Shown here: piece after piece, positions 19,196-27,794 of the stretch
How the letters are laid out: every line of letters starts with the position of its first letter
Numbering within the stretch: position 1 is the stretch's first letter
Origin: Actinomycetes bacterium
GTDB lineage: Bacteria; Actinomycetota; CALGFH01
DNA length: 64,000 nt
Reading direction: 5' to 3'
Assembly (NCBI GenBank): GCA_036000965.1
Contig: DASYUT010000124.1
Span: forward strand, 51,968 to 115,967
Made by a program: the position numbers and the translations under genes
Notes under the pieces: model-generated
What the model was told of the DNA's origin: nothing
What the model saw: the letters and a program-made list of their open reading frames with translations, nothing else
Database searches by the model: none

Positions 19196-19339
19196 GCCCG
19201 CCTCGGGGTGCCGGCGTGAGCCCGCCTCGGGGTGCCGGCATGAGCCCGGCGGGCGCACCAGGGGCCTCGCTCGTGAAGCGGAGGCGCCCGCGAGCCCGGC
19301 GGGCGCACCGGAGGCCTCGCTCGTGAGGATGGGGCGCCG
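19177..19339 (+). repeat. Junction repeats between livG and livF
   Basis: A 24-bp unit (CCTCGGGGTGCCGGCGTGAG then CCCG) occurs three times at 19177-19200, 19201-19224 and 19225-19248. The first copy is the livG 3' end and its stop codon. Two copies of a unit of about 50 bp follow (19241-19290 and 19291-19339), each starting GAGCCCGGCGGGCGCAC, a unit related to those between livH and livM. Confidence 0.8.
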
Positions 19340-20053
<714 letters not shown>

Positions 20054-20063
20054 AGGAGCGGGC

Positions 20064-20945
20064 ATGGGACAGTTCCTGCAGGTCGTGGTCGATGGGATCG
20101 CCGACGGGTCGGTCTACGGGGCGCTCGCGCTGGCGCTGGTGCTGATCTTCCGCTCGACCGGGATCGTGAACTTCGCCCAAGGCGAGATGGCGATGTTCTC
20201 CACCTTCATCGCCTGGGGGCTGCACGACAGCGGCCGGCCGCTGTGGCTGGCGCTGCTCGGCGCGTTCGTGCTGTCGTTCCTCGGCGGCATGGCGGTCGAG
20301 CGGGTGGTCATCCGCCCGGTCGAGGGCGGCCGCCCGCTCACCGTGGTGATCGTCACCCTCGGCCTGTTCATCGTGGTGAACGCCGCGGCCGGGTGGATCT
20401 GGGGGTTCACCAACCGCGGCTTCCCGCGGATCTTCCCCAGCGGCACCGTGGGGCTTGGCGGGGTGGCGCTGTCGATCGAGTCGCTCGGGATCATCGCGGT
20501 GCTGCTCGGCGTGGTCGGGCTCCTGTGGCTGCTGTTCCAGCGCACCAAGCTGGGCCTGGCCATGCGCGCGGCCGCCCAGAACCCCGACTCGAGCCGCCTG
20601 GTCGGCATCCGCGTGGGGCGGCTGCTGATGCTCGGCTGGGGGCTCGCCGCGCTGCTCGGCGCGCTGGCCGGAGTGCTGGTCGCACCCCGGCTGTTCCTCG
20701 ACGTGAACCTGATGGGCGGCGTGCTCATCTACGCGTTCGCGGGCGCGGCCCTGGGCGGCTTCGACTCCCCGCTCGGGGCGGTCGTGGGGAGCTGGATCAT
20801 CGGCGTGACCGAGACCCTGGCCGGCACCTATGTGAGCGCCATCGGCGCCGACCTGAAGGTGCTCGTGCCGCTCGCCATCATCTTCGTCGTGCTCCTGGTG
20901 CGCCCGTCCGGGCTGTTCGGCGTGCCTGAGGTGACGCGGGCATGA
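20064..20945 (+). CDS. livH: Branched-chain-type ABC permease (LivH-like)
   Basis: A 293-residue inner-membrane permease with about eight hydrophobic helices. The LivH signature FRSTGIVNFAQGEMAMF is near the N-terminus and the EAA-like loop AAAQNPDSSRLVGI is in the middle. AAGGAG lies 5 nt before ATG 20064. It pairs with LivM to form the translocation channel. Its stop overlaps the start of another junction-repeat block. Confidence 0.93.
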   Translation: MGQFLQVVVDGIADGSVYGALALALVLIFRSTGIVNFAQGEMAMFSTFIAWGLHDSGRPLWLALLGAFVLSFLGGMAVERVVIRPVEGGRPLTVVIVTLGLFIVVNAAAGWIWGFTNRGFPRIFPSGTVGLGGVALSIESLGIIAVLLGVVGLLWLLFQRTKLGLAMRAAAQNPDSSRLVGIRVGRLLMLGWGLAALLGALAGVLVAPRLFLDVNLMGGVLIYAFAGAALGGFDSPLGAVVGSWIIGVTETLAGTYVSAIGADLKVLVPLAIIFVVLLVRPSGLFGVPEVTRA

Positions 20946-21059
20946 GCCCGGCGGGCGCACTGCGAGCCTTGCCTGGAAGAGGGGCGGCCCGGTCGGGCTC
21001 GGCGGGGAGCCGGCCGAGCCAGGTGGGCGCACGGCAAGCCCTGCCTCGAAGCAGGGGGC
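20944..21059 (+). repeat. Junction repeats between livH and livM
   Basis: Two diverged units of about 55 bp. The first is GAGCCCGGCGGGCGCAC followed by GAGCCTTGCCTGGAAGAGG; the second is GAGCCAGGTGGGCGCAC followed by AAGCCCTGCCTCGAAGCAGG. Both end GGGGCG-like and are related to the livG-livF spacer units, so one repeat family has spread within this operon. Confidence 0.7.
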
Positions 21060-21063
21060 GCCG

Positions 21064-22137
21064 ATGAGCCCGCTGACGGTCGAGGCGGGCAGCCGGCGCC
21101 ACCGGGCGCTCCGCGCCGCCGCGCTGGCCGGGGCCGGGCTGGCCGCGGTGGGCCTGCCATTCAACTCCGACCCGGTGGTCAACGGCGAGCTGACCCTGGT
21201 GCTGGTCTACGCGGTCGCCGCGCTCGGCCTGAACCTGCTGGTCGGCTACTGCGGGCAGATCTCGCTCGGCCACGGCGCGTTCTTCGCCATCGGCGCGTAC
21301 ACCGCGGCCGTCCTGATCGCCAAGGCGCACCTGCCCCACCTGCTCACCGTGCCCGCCGCGGCGCTGGTCACCTTCGTGCTCGGCTTCGCCTTCGGCGTGC
21401 CCGCGCTGCGCCTGCGCGGCCTGTACCTGGCCCTGGTCACGCTGGCGATGTCGGTCGCGACCCCACCGCTGATCAAGCGCTTCGAGGGGCTCACCGGAGG
21501 GGTGCAGGGCCTCGCCGTGCCCCAGCCCACGGCGCCCGGCTGGCTGCCGCTCGACCCCGACCAGTACCTCTACCTGCTGGTGCTCGGGGTCGCCGCGGTG
21601 CTGTTCCTGCTCGCCGCCAACCTCACCCGGGGCGGGCTGGGCCGCGCGCTCGTGTCGATCCGCGACGACGAGCGTGCCGCCATCACCATGGGCGTGGACC
21701 GGGCCGGGGTGAAGACCCGCGCGTTCGCCTGCAGCGCGGCCTACGCCGGGGTGGCCGGGGCGCTGTTCACCTTCGCGCTCGGGTTCGTCGCGCCGGAGTC
21801 GTTCACCCCGCTGCTGTCGTTCAGCTTCCTCGCCGCGGCCGTGATCGGTGGGCTCGGCACCGTGGCCGGCGCCCTGCTCGGCGCGGTGTTCATCGAGCTC
21901 GTGCCCCAGTACGCGGGCAGCGTCGACCAGGCGCTCACCGGGATGCTCTACGGCGCGACCCTGATCGCGGTCATGTACCTGCTGCCGGGAGGCGCCGCCG
22001 GGCTGCTGGGGCGCCTGCGCCGGCGCCTGGTCGAGGTGGTCGAGACGCCGCCGCCCGGAGGGCGGCCCACCGGCGAGACGGCCATGGAGGCCGGCACCGT
22101 CTCGTCCTCGCAAGGTGGTGGCCTGCCGGCCGTGTAG
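21064..22137 (+). CDS. livM: Branched-chain-type ABC permease (LivM-like)
   Basis: A 357-residue permease with about ten hydrophobic helices. LivM markers are AALGLNLLVGYCGQISLGHGAF and LVSIRDDERAAITMGVDRAGVK. It ends in a hydrophilic tail of about 45 residues (from RLRRRLVEVVE) that is longer and more low-complexity than usual. It is the second channel subunit of the importer. The binding-protein gene begins 22 nt downstream. Confidence 0.92.
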   Translation: MSPLTVEAGSRRHRALRAAALAGAGLAAVGLPFNSDPVVNGELTLVLVYAVAALGLNLLVGYCGQISLGHGAFFAIGAYTAAVLIAKAHLPHLLTVPAAALVTFVLGFAFGVPALRLRGLYLALVTLAMSVATPPLIKRFEGLTGGVQGLAVPQPTAPGWLPLDPDQYLYLLVLGVAAVLFLLAANLTRGGLGRALVSIRDDERAAITMGVDRAGVKTRAFACSAAYAGVAGALFTFALGFVAPESFTPLLSFSFLAAAVIGGLGTVAGALLGAVFIELVPQYAGSVDQALTGMLYGATLIAVMYLLPGGAAGLLGRLRRRLVEVVETPPPGGRPTGETAMEAGTVSSSQGGGLPAV

Positions 22138-22158
22138 GCCCTGTAAGGAGGGATCCCC

Positions 22159-23409
22159 ATGGTGGGAGGGAGGACGGCGACGGCGCGAAAGAGCGTCCCG
22201 CTGCTGCTGCTGGTGGTGCTGGCCCTGCTCGTGGCGGGCTGCGGCCGCGACGAGGGCGGCGACCAGGCGGGCGCGACCGACCCCGGCATCACGGCCAAGT
22301 CCGTCAAGCTCGGCAGCAGCTACCCGTTCAGCGGCCCGGCGTCGGCGTACGGCACGATCGCCAAGGGGGTCAACGCCTACTTCAACTTCACCAACGACAA
22401 GGGCGGGGTGAACGGCCGCAGGATCGAGTTCGTCACCTACGACGACGGCTACGAGCCGCAGCGCGCGCTCACCAACGCCAAGAAGCTGGTCGAGCAGGAC
22501 AAGGTGTTCGCCCTGTTCAACACCTTGGGCACCGCCAACAACCTCGCCATCTGGGACTACGCCAACCAGCAGAAGGTGCCTCAGCTGTTCGTGGCCACCG
22601 GCGCCTCCAACTGGGGCAAGGACGTCGCCAAGCACCCGTACACGATCGGCTGGCAGCCCAACTACGTGACCGAGGCGAAGGTCTACGCCGAGTACCTGAA
22701 GCAGAGCAAGCCGAACGCCAAGGTGGCGGTGCTGTACCAGAACGACGCCTACGGCAAGGACCTGCTCGGGGGGTTCAAGGAGGGCATCGCCGGCTCGGGT
22801 GTCCAGGTCGTGGACGAGCAGAGCTACGAGGTCACCGACCCGTCGGTCGCCTCGCAGGTCAAGAAGCTGGCCGGCTCCGGCGCTGACGTGTTCCTCGACG
22901 TCACCACGCCGAAGTTCGGCGCCCAGGCGATCGCCACCGTGGCCCAGACGAGGTGGAAGCCGCTGCACATCCTCAACAACGTGGCCGCGTCCAAGGCGCA
23001 GGTGCTCAAGCCGGTCGGGCTGGACAACGCGCAGGGGATCGTCTCCACTGCCTACTTCAAGAACCCCGAGGACCCGAAGTGGGCCGGCGACGCGGCGATG
23101 ACCGAGTACAAGACCAGCCTGGCCAAGTACGAGCCGGGCGCTGACGCCAACGACCCGTACAACGCCTACGGCTGGGCGGTCGGCAACACCATGGTCAGGG
23201 CACTCGGGCAGATGAAGGAGCCGACCCGCGCCTCGCTGATGGAGGCCGTGCGCAACCTCGACGTGGAGAACCCGCTGCTGCTGCCGGGCATCAAGGTGCA
23301 GACTGGCGGGACCGGCGACGGCTACCCGATCGAGGCCATGCAGGTCCAGCGCTTCCAGGGCGAGAACTTCGAGCTGGTCGGCAGCGTGATCCAGGCCGGG
23401 GCGCAGTAG
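22159..23409 (+). CDS. ABC substrate-binding lipoprotein (LivK/Peripla_BP_6)
   Basis: A 416-residue lipoprotein. A basic N-region and hydrophobic stretch end in the lipobox LVAGC (Cys28), followed by a periplasmic-binding fold of the LIV-BP type (KLGSSYPFSGPASAYGTIAK, VNGRRIEFVTYDDGYEPQ, FNTLGTANNLAIWDYAN). This class binds amino acids, amides, urea and related small polar solutes, and the ligand cannot be read from sequence. AAGGAGG precedes GTG/ATG 22159. It is the last importer gene, followed by a strong hairpin terminator. Neighbouring racemase-pathway genes suggest D-amino acids or acyl-amino acids as cargo. Confidence 0.92.
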   Translation: MVGGRTATARKSVPLLLLVVLALLVAGCGRDEGGDQAGATDPGITAKSVKLGSSYPFSGPASAYGTIAKGVNAYFNFTNDKGGVNGRRIEFVTYDDGYEPQRALTNAKKLVEQDKVFALFNTLGTANNLAIWDYANQQKVPQLFVATGASNWGKDVAKHPYTIGWQPNYVTEAKVYAEYLKQSKPNAKVAVLYQNDAYGKDLLGGFKEGIAGSGVQVVDEQSYEVTDPSVASQVKKLAGSGADVFLDVTTPKFGAQAIATVAQTRWKPLHILNNVAASKAQVLKPVGLDNAQGIVSTAYFKNPEDPKWAGDAAMTEYKTSLAKYEPGADANDPYNAYGWAVGNTMVRALGQMKEPTRASLMEAVRNLDVENPLLLPGIKVQTGGTGDGYPIEAMQVQRFQGENFELVGSVIQAGAQ

Positions 23410-23429
23410 CGCCGCCGCGCCGCCGCCAT

Positions 23430-23455
23430 GCGCCCCGGCCGTAGGGCCGGGGCGC
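23430..23455 (+). terminator. Hairpin terminator after liv operon
   Basis: A perfect 11-bp inverted repeat GCGCCCCGGCC (23430-23440) and GGCCGGGGCGC (23445-23455) with loop GTAG, 20 nt after the binding-protein stop. There is no U-tract, as is usual for actinobacterial terminators. Confidence 0.75.
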
Positions 23456-23537
23456 CTCGGCGTCTCGTCGAGCCCGGCCGCCGCTGGCGACGAAGACCTA
23501 CCCCGCGAGCTGCCGGCATGGGCGCGGAGGTGGGATA

Positions 23538-24515
23538 GTGACGGCCATGACCACGCCAGCGCCCGCGCCGACCGGCCAGGTCGAGCCGCGCCGGACGGCC
23601 GAGGCGGCCGCCCGGGCCGCCGGGGTCGTCGTCGTCGAGCTCGGCGGCGTGGCCGAGACGGCCGCGGTCAGCGCCGTGTTCGGCGCGATCTGGGGGGTCT
23701 CCTCGCCGGCGGCCATGCCCGCCGAGCTGGTGCGGGCGCTCGCCCACGCGGGCAACTACGTGGCCGGCGCCTACGACGGCGAGGAGCTGGTCGGCGCCGT
23801 CGTCGGCTTCCTCGGCCTCCACCACGGCCGCGTCCACCTGCACTCCCACGTCGCCGGGGTGGTGCCCCGGGCCCAGGGCCGCTCGGTCGGGCTCGCCCTC
23901 AAGCTGCACCAGCGGGCCTGGGCGCTGGCCCGCGGCATCGGGCAGGCCGAGTGGACCTACGACCCGCTGGTGCGCCGCAACGCCTACTTCAACCTCACCA
24001 AGCTGGGCGCGACCGCGGTCGCCTACCACACCGACTTCTACGGCGGCATGGACGACGCGATCAACGCGGGCGAGCCCACCGACCGGTGCGTCGCGCTGTG
24101 GGACCTGGCCGCCCCGCGGGTCGTGGCCGCCGCAGCCGGGGCGGCCACAGCCCGGACGGCTGCGGCAGGGGCGGCTGCGGCGGCCACGACCGGGGCGGCT
24201 GCGGCCCGGGCGGCTGCGGCCGGGGCCGTCCCCGAGCCCGACCGGGACGCGCTGCTCGCCGGCGGCGCCGCCGTGCTGCTGGCCGAGGGTGGGGAGGGCG
24301 AGCCGCTGGCCAGCCCAGGCCTGGCCGCCCGCGTCCTGCTCTGCCAGGTGCCCGAGGACGTCGTGGCGCTGCGGACGACCCAGCCCGAGCTGGCCCGGGC
24401 CTGGCGCCTGGCCGTGCGGGAGACCCTGGGCCGGGCCCTGGCCGCCGGCTGGGTGGCCACCGCGGCCAGCCGCTCAGGCTGGTGCGTGCTCGAACGCGAG
24501 GAGGGGCGGCGGTGA
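23538..24515 (+). CDS. GNAT acyltransferase of the racemase pathway (COG3375-like)
   Basis: A 325-residue GNAT-fold protein. Core motifs are AGAYDGEELVGAVVGFLG, LHSHVAGVVPRAQGRSVGLALK (acyl-CoA loop) and WTYDPLVRRNAYFNLTKLGA, a combination typical of COG3375 proteins encoded beside N-acylamino-acid racemase. In the Geobacillus pathway the partner GNAT succinylates D-amino acids. The GTG start at 23538 follows GGAGG. Residues of about 197-236 are an Ala/Gly-rich insertion built from imperfect short repeats, probably a flexible linker. It overlaps the racemase by GTGA. Confidence 0.85.
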   Translation: MTAMTTPAPAPTGQVEPRRTAEAAARAAGVVVVELGGVAETAAVSAVFGAIWGVSSPAAMPAELVRALAHAGNYVAGAYDGEELVGAVVGFLGLHHGRVHLHSHVAGVVPRAQGRSVGLALKLHQRAWALARGIGQAEWTYDPLVRRNAYFNLTKLGATAVAYHTDFYGGMDDAINAGEPTDRCVALWDLAAPRVVAAAAGAATARTAAAGAAAAATTGAAAARAAAAGAVPEPDRDALLAGGAAVLLAEGGEGEPLASPGLAARVLLCQVPEDVVALRTTQPELARAWRLAVRETLGRALAAGWVATAASRSGWCVLEREEGRR

Positions 24516-25624
24516 AGCTGGGCTGCGTGGAGCTGCGCCGGGTGCGGATGCCGCTGGTGTCGCCGTTCCGCACCTCGTTCGGGACCGAGACCGAGCGGGA
24601 CGTGCTGCTGGTCCGGGTCCGCGCCGACGCCGGCGACGGGTGGGGGGAGTGCGTGGCCGGGGCCGAGCCGCTCTACTCGCCCGAGTACGCCGACGGCGCC
24701 CAGCACGTCATGCGGCGGCACCTGCTGCCCCGCCTGTTCGCCCTGCCCGAGGTGGGCGCGCACCTGGTCGGGCCGGCGCTGGCCGAGGTCAAAGGCCACC
24801 CGATGGCCAAGGCCGCGCTCGAGATGGCCGTGCTCGACGCCGAGCTGCGGGCCGCCGGGATCCCGCTCGGCGCGCACCTGGGCGCGGTCCGCGAGGCGGT
24901 CGACTGCGGCGTGTCCGTCGGCATCATGGGGTCGGTCGGCGAGCTGCTCGACGCCGTGGGCAGCTACCTCGCCCAGGGCTACCGCCGCGTCAAGCTGAAG
25001 ATCGAGCCGGGCTGGGACGTCGAGCCGGTGCGGGCGGTGCGCGAGCGCTTCGGCCCCGACGTGCTCCTGCAGGTCGACGCCAACACCGCCTACACGCTCG
25101 CGGACACCCCCCGGCTGGCCCGCCTCGACCCGTTCGACCTGCTGCTGATCGAGCAGCCGCTGCCCGAGGACGCGGTGCGCGCCCACGCCACCCTGGCCCG
25201 GTCGCTGCGCACCCCGATCTGCCTGGACGAGTCGATCACCTCGGCCCGGGCCGCGGCCGACGCGATCGCGCTCGGGGCCTGCGCGGTCGTCAACGTCAAG
25301 GCGGGCAGGGTCGGCGGCTACCTCGAGGCCCGCCGGGTCCACGACGTCTGCGCCGCCCACGGCATCCCGGTCTGGTGCGGCGGGATGCTCGAGACAGGGC
25401 TCGGCCGGGCCGCCAACGTCGCCCTGGCCGCGCTGCCCAACTTCATCCTCCCGGGCGACACGTCGGCGTCCGACCGCTACTACCACGCCGACCTCACCCC
25501 GCCGTTCGTGCTCGACGACGGCCGCCTGCGCGTGCCGGCCGGGCCCGGCCTCGGCGTCGACCCCCTCCCCGAGCGGCTCGAGGAGTTCACCGTCTCGGTC
25601 GAGGAGGTGACCCCCGATGGGTGA
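24512..25624 (+). CDS. N-acylamino-acid racemase / o-succinylbenzoate synthase family
   Basis: A 370-residue enolase-superfamily enzyme. The catalytic set is readable: the KxK motif in RVKLKIEPGWD, metal ligands in LLQVDANTAY, LLIEQPL and ICLDESI, and the second-face lysine in VNVKAGRVGG. Homologues either make o-succinylbenzoate (menaquinone) or racemise N-succinyl/N-acyl amino acids. No other men gene is present, while an acyltransferase and an M20 hydrolase flank it, so racemase is favoured. The GTG start overlaps the GNAT stop. Its 3' end is partly duplicated in the junction that follows. Confidence 0.9.
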   Translation: MKLGCVELRRVRMPLVSPFRTSFGTETERDVLLVRVRADAGDGWGECVAGAEPLYSPEYADGAQHVMRRHLLPRLFALPEVGAHLVGPALAEVKGHPMAKAALEMAVLDAELRAAGIPLGAHLGAVREAVDCGVSVGIMGSVGELLDAVGSYLAQGYRRVKLKIEPGWDVEPVRAVRERFGPDVLLQVDANTAYTLADTPRLARLDPFDLLLIEQPLPEDAVRAHATLARSLRTPICLDESITSARAAADAIALGACAVVNVKAGRVGGYLEARRVHDVCAAHGIPVWCGGMLETGLGRAANVALAALPNFILPGDTSASDRYYHADLTPPFVLDDGRLRVPAGPGLGVDPLPERLEEFTVSVEEVTPDG

Positions 25625-25760
25625 GCCCGTCCCGGCGGGCGGCCGGCGCCACGCGCGACGCTGGGTCGACCCCTCCCCGAGCGGCTCGAGGAGCTGAGCC
25701 CGATGGCTGAGCCGCCGGGAGCCGGCGCCGGCCGCCGCGGGGAGCTGATCCCCTGTGGGT
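25616..25760 (+). repeat. Duplicated gene-end/gene-start junction
   Basis: The 3' end of the racemase gene (ACCCCCTCCCCGAGCGGCTC, about 25558-25585) is copied at about 25668-25695. A start-like module (GGGTGAGCCC and variants, then GGCGG and CCGGCGCC) occurs three times at 25618, 25703 and 25757. Only the third is the true start of the M20 gene. It looks like tandem duplication of the intergenic junction with decay. Confidence 0.65.
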
Positions 25761-26915
25761 GAGACCCCGGGTGCCGGCACCGGCCGCCACCTGCGGCGCC
25801 TGGAGGGGTTGCGCGGGCGGGTCGAGGAGATGGCCGGCGACTTGGCCATCCTGGTCGAGGCAGAGTCGCCCTCGGCCGACCCGGCCGCGCTCGCGTCATG
25901 CGCGGGCGCCGTGGCCGAGCTGGGCAGCCGGCTGCTCGGCACCCCGCCCGAGCGCGTCGAGCGCCAGGGCCGGCCCCACCTCCGCTGGGGCTTCGGGGAC
26001 GCGCCGCGGGTGCTGCTGCTCGCCCACCTCGACACCGTCTGGCCGCTCGGCACCATCGACCGCTGGCCGGTCGAGCGGGACGGCGACCGGCTCACCGGCC
26101 CGGGCGCCTTCGACACCAAGGCCGGCATCGTGCAGGCCCTGCACGCCCTGGCTGCGCTGGACCGGCTCGACCGCGTGGAGCTGCTGGTCAACTCCGACGA
26201 GGAGGTCGGGTCGCCGACCTCCTCGGAGCTCATCGAGGCGGCCAGCCAGGAGGCCAGGGCGGTGCTGGTGCTCGAGCCCAGCCAGGGCGGCACCGGCGCG
26301 CTGAAGACCGCGCGCAAGGGCTTCGCGGTGTACCGGCTGCGCGTCCACGGCCGCGCCGCCCACGCCGGCAACGAGCCCGAGCTGGGCGTGAACGCGCTGG
26401 TGGAGCTGGCCCGCCAGGTGCCCGCCGTGGAGCGGCTGGCCCGGCCCGGACTGGGCACGACCGTCACCCCCACCGTGGCCACGGCCGGCACCACCACCAA
26501 CACGGTCCCGGCCGAGGCCGAGGTCCACCTCGACGTCCGCTTCCTTGACCCCGGCGAGCACGAGCGGGTCGCCCGCGACCTCGGCGCGCTCCGGCCCGAG
26601 CTGCCCGGCGCCCGGCTCGAGCTGGTGCCCGGGCCGAGCAGCCCGCCCCTCCCCCCGGCCGCGTCGCGCCAGCTCTACCCGGTGGCGCGCCGGCTCGGGG
26701 AGGCGCTCGGCCTGGGCACGCTCGACGGGGTGACCGTGGGCGGGGGGTCGGACGGCAACCGGGCCGCGGCCGCCGGCGCGCCCGTGCTCGACGGCCTGGG
26801 CGCGGTCGGCGACCACATCCACGCCGAGGGCGAGTACGTGGTCGTCCCTGCCATGGCCGAGCGGGCGGCCCTGCTCGCCGCCCTGGTCGAGGAGTGCCCG
26901 GACCGGCCCGGGTGA
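25755..26915 (+). CDS. M20-family peptidase/deacylase
   Basis: A 386-residue M20 dizinc hydrolase. Metal and catalytic residues lie in LLLAHLDTVWP (His, Asp), GPGAFDTKAG (bridging Asp), NSDEEVGS (Glu-Glu), VLEPSQGG and the C-terminal GDHIHAEGEYV. A dimerisation domain with GRAAHAGNEPELGVNA is inserted. In the D-to-L conversion pathway the M20 enzyme removes the succinyl group from the L-isomer, pulling the racemase reaction forward. GTG 25755 is chosen as the first start after the duplicated junction. This is the last gene of the unit. Confidence 0.88.
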   Translation: MGETPGAGTGRHLRRLEGLRGRVEEMAGDLAILVEAESPSADPAALASCAGAVAELGSRLLGTPPERVERQGRPHLRWGFGDAPRVLLLAHLDTVWPLGTIDRWPVERDGDRLTGPGAFDTKAGIVQALHALAALDRLDRVELLVNSDEEVGSPTSSELIEAASQEARAVLVLEPSQGGTGALKTARKGFAVYRLRVHGRAAHAGNEPELGVNALVELARQVPAVERLARPGLGTTVTPTVATAGTTTNTVPAEAEVHLDVRFLDPGEHERVARDLGALRPELPGARLELVPGPSSPPLPPAASRQLYPVARRLGEALGLGTLDGVTVGGGSDGNRAAAAGAPVLDGLGAVGDHIHAEGEYVVVPAMAERAALLAALVEECPDRPG

Positions 26916-27079
26916 CGCCCCGGCGAGACGGGGCCTGGAGTCGCGGCCGACGGATGGCAGACTGCGCGTGTGGTCCCGCCGATCGCGGTGACCCGTGACG
27001 AATCCGGCCGGCCCCGGGTTCACCCAGACCCGAGGTCGGCGCCGTCCAAGCGGGCCGAGGCGCCCCGCGACCGGGCGGC

Positions 27080-27793
27080 CTACCTGACGACGTAGGGGAG
27101 GGCGCGCAGGATGTGGTCGCGGGTTCGGGCAGCGGCCAGGTCGGCGTCGCCCGCCTCCAGGGCGTCGAGGATCGCGGCGTGCTGCGCCGTCGACTCCTGG
27201 TGGGGGCGGGACACCCGCGGGCCGCCCGGGAACGAGCGCCAGAGCAGCCTCAGCATCGACATCAGCAGGGGCGAGCCGGCGCACTCGTAGATGCGGAAGT
27301 GGAACCGGCGGTTGAGCCCGTGCCTTCTCGGGTCGAGGTCGCGGCTCGCGCCCAGCTCGAGGTGGATCGCCCGGGCGTCGCGCAGGTCGGTGGCGGTCAG
27401 CTTGCTGGCGGCCAGCCGGACCGCGAGCCCCTCCAGCTCCGCGCGGATCTGGTAGCTCTCCTCCACGGTCTTCGGGTCGAGCTTGGCAACGGTCGAGCCG
27501 CGGTTGACGTCGTTGTGGACCAGCCCCTCGGACTCGAGCCGGCGCAGCGCCTCCCGGACCGGGGTCGGGCTGACGCCGAACCGCTCGGCCAGGTGGCGCT
27601 GGCGCAGCGGCGCGCCCGGGGCGATGTCGCCCCGGACGATCAGCTCCCGGAGGGCGGCCGCGACCTCGTCGGCCTTGCTGCCGCACCGGCCGAGCTCCCC
27701 GGGCCGCGTGACCGTCTCCCCGCCGGGCGTGACCGTCTCTCCACCGGGCGTGACTGTCTCACCACCGGGCGTGACCGCCTCCCCGTCCGGCAT
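27080..27793 (-). CDS. GntR/FadR-family regulator (FCD domain)
   Basis: A 237-residue regulator. The N-terminal 30 residues are a 7-residue repeat (TPGGETV, about four copies from 21-bp units at 27708-27791). A winged helix follows (RQRHLAERFGVSPTPVREAL, LESEGLVHNDVNRG) and then an all-helical FCD ligand domain with His residues for metal/ligand binding. FCD regulators sense carboxylates, sugar acids or amino-acid derivatives. It starts 1 nt after the glycosidase stop, so the two form one operon that diverges from the nucleobase permease. A palindrome at 30101-30114 is its likely site. Confidence 0.88.
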   Translation of the reverse strand: MPDGEAVTPGGETVTPGGETVTPGGETVTRPGELGRCGSKADEVAAALRELIVRGDIAPGAPLRQRHLAERFGVSPTPVREALRRLESEGLVHNDVNRGSTVAKLDPKTVEESYQIRAELEGLAVRLAASKLTATDLRDARAIHLELGASRDLDPRRHGLNRRFHFRIYECAGSPLLMSMLRLLWRSFPGGPRVSRPHQESTAQHAAILDALEAGDADLAAARTRDHILRALPYVVR

Positions 27794-27794
27794 G

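Noticed and set aside
24512..25624. Menaquinone gene menC
   Set aside because: Residues fit both o-succinylbenzoate synthase and acylamino-acid racemase, but no other men gene is present and the GNAT/M20 context supports the racemase pathway.
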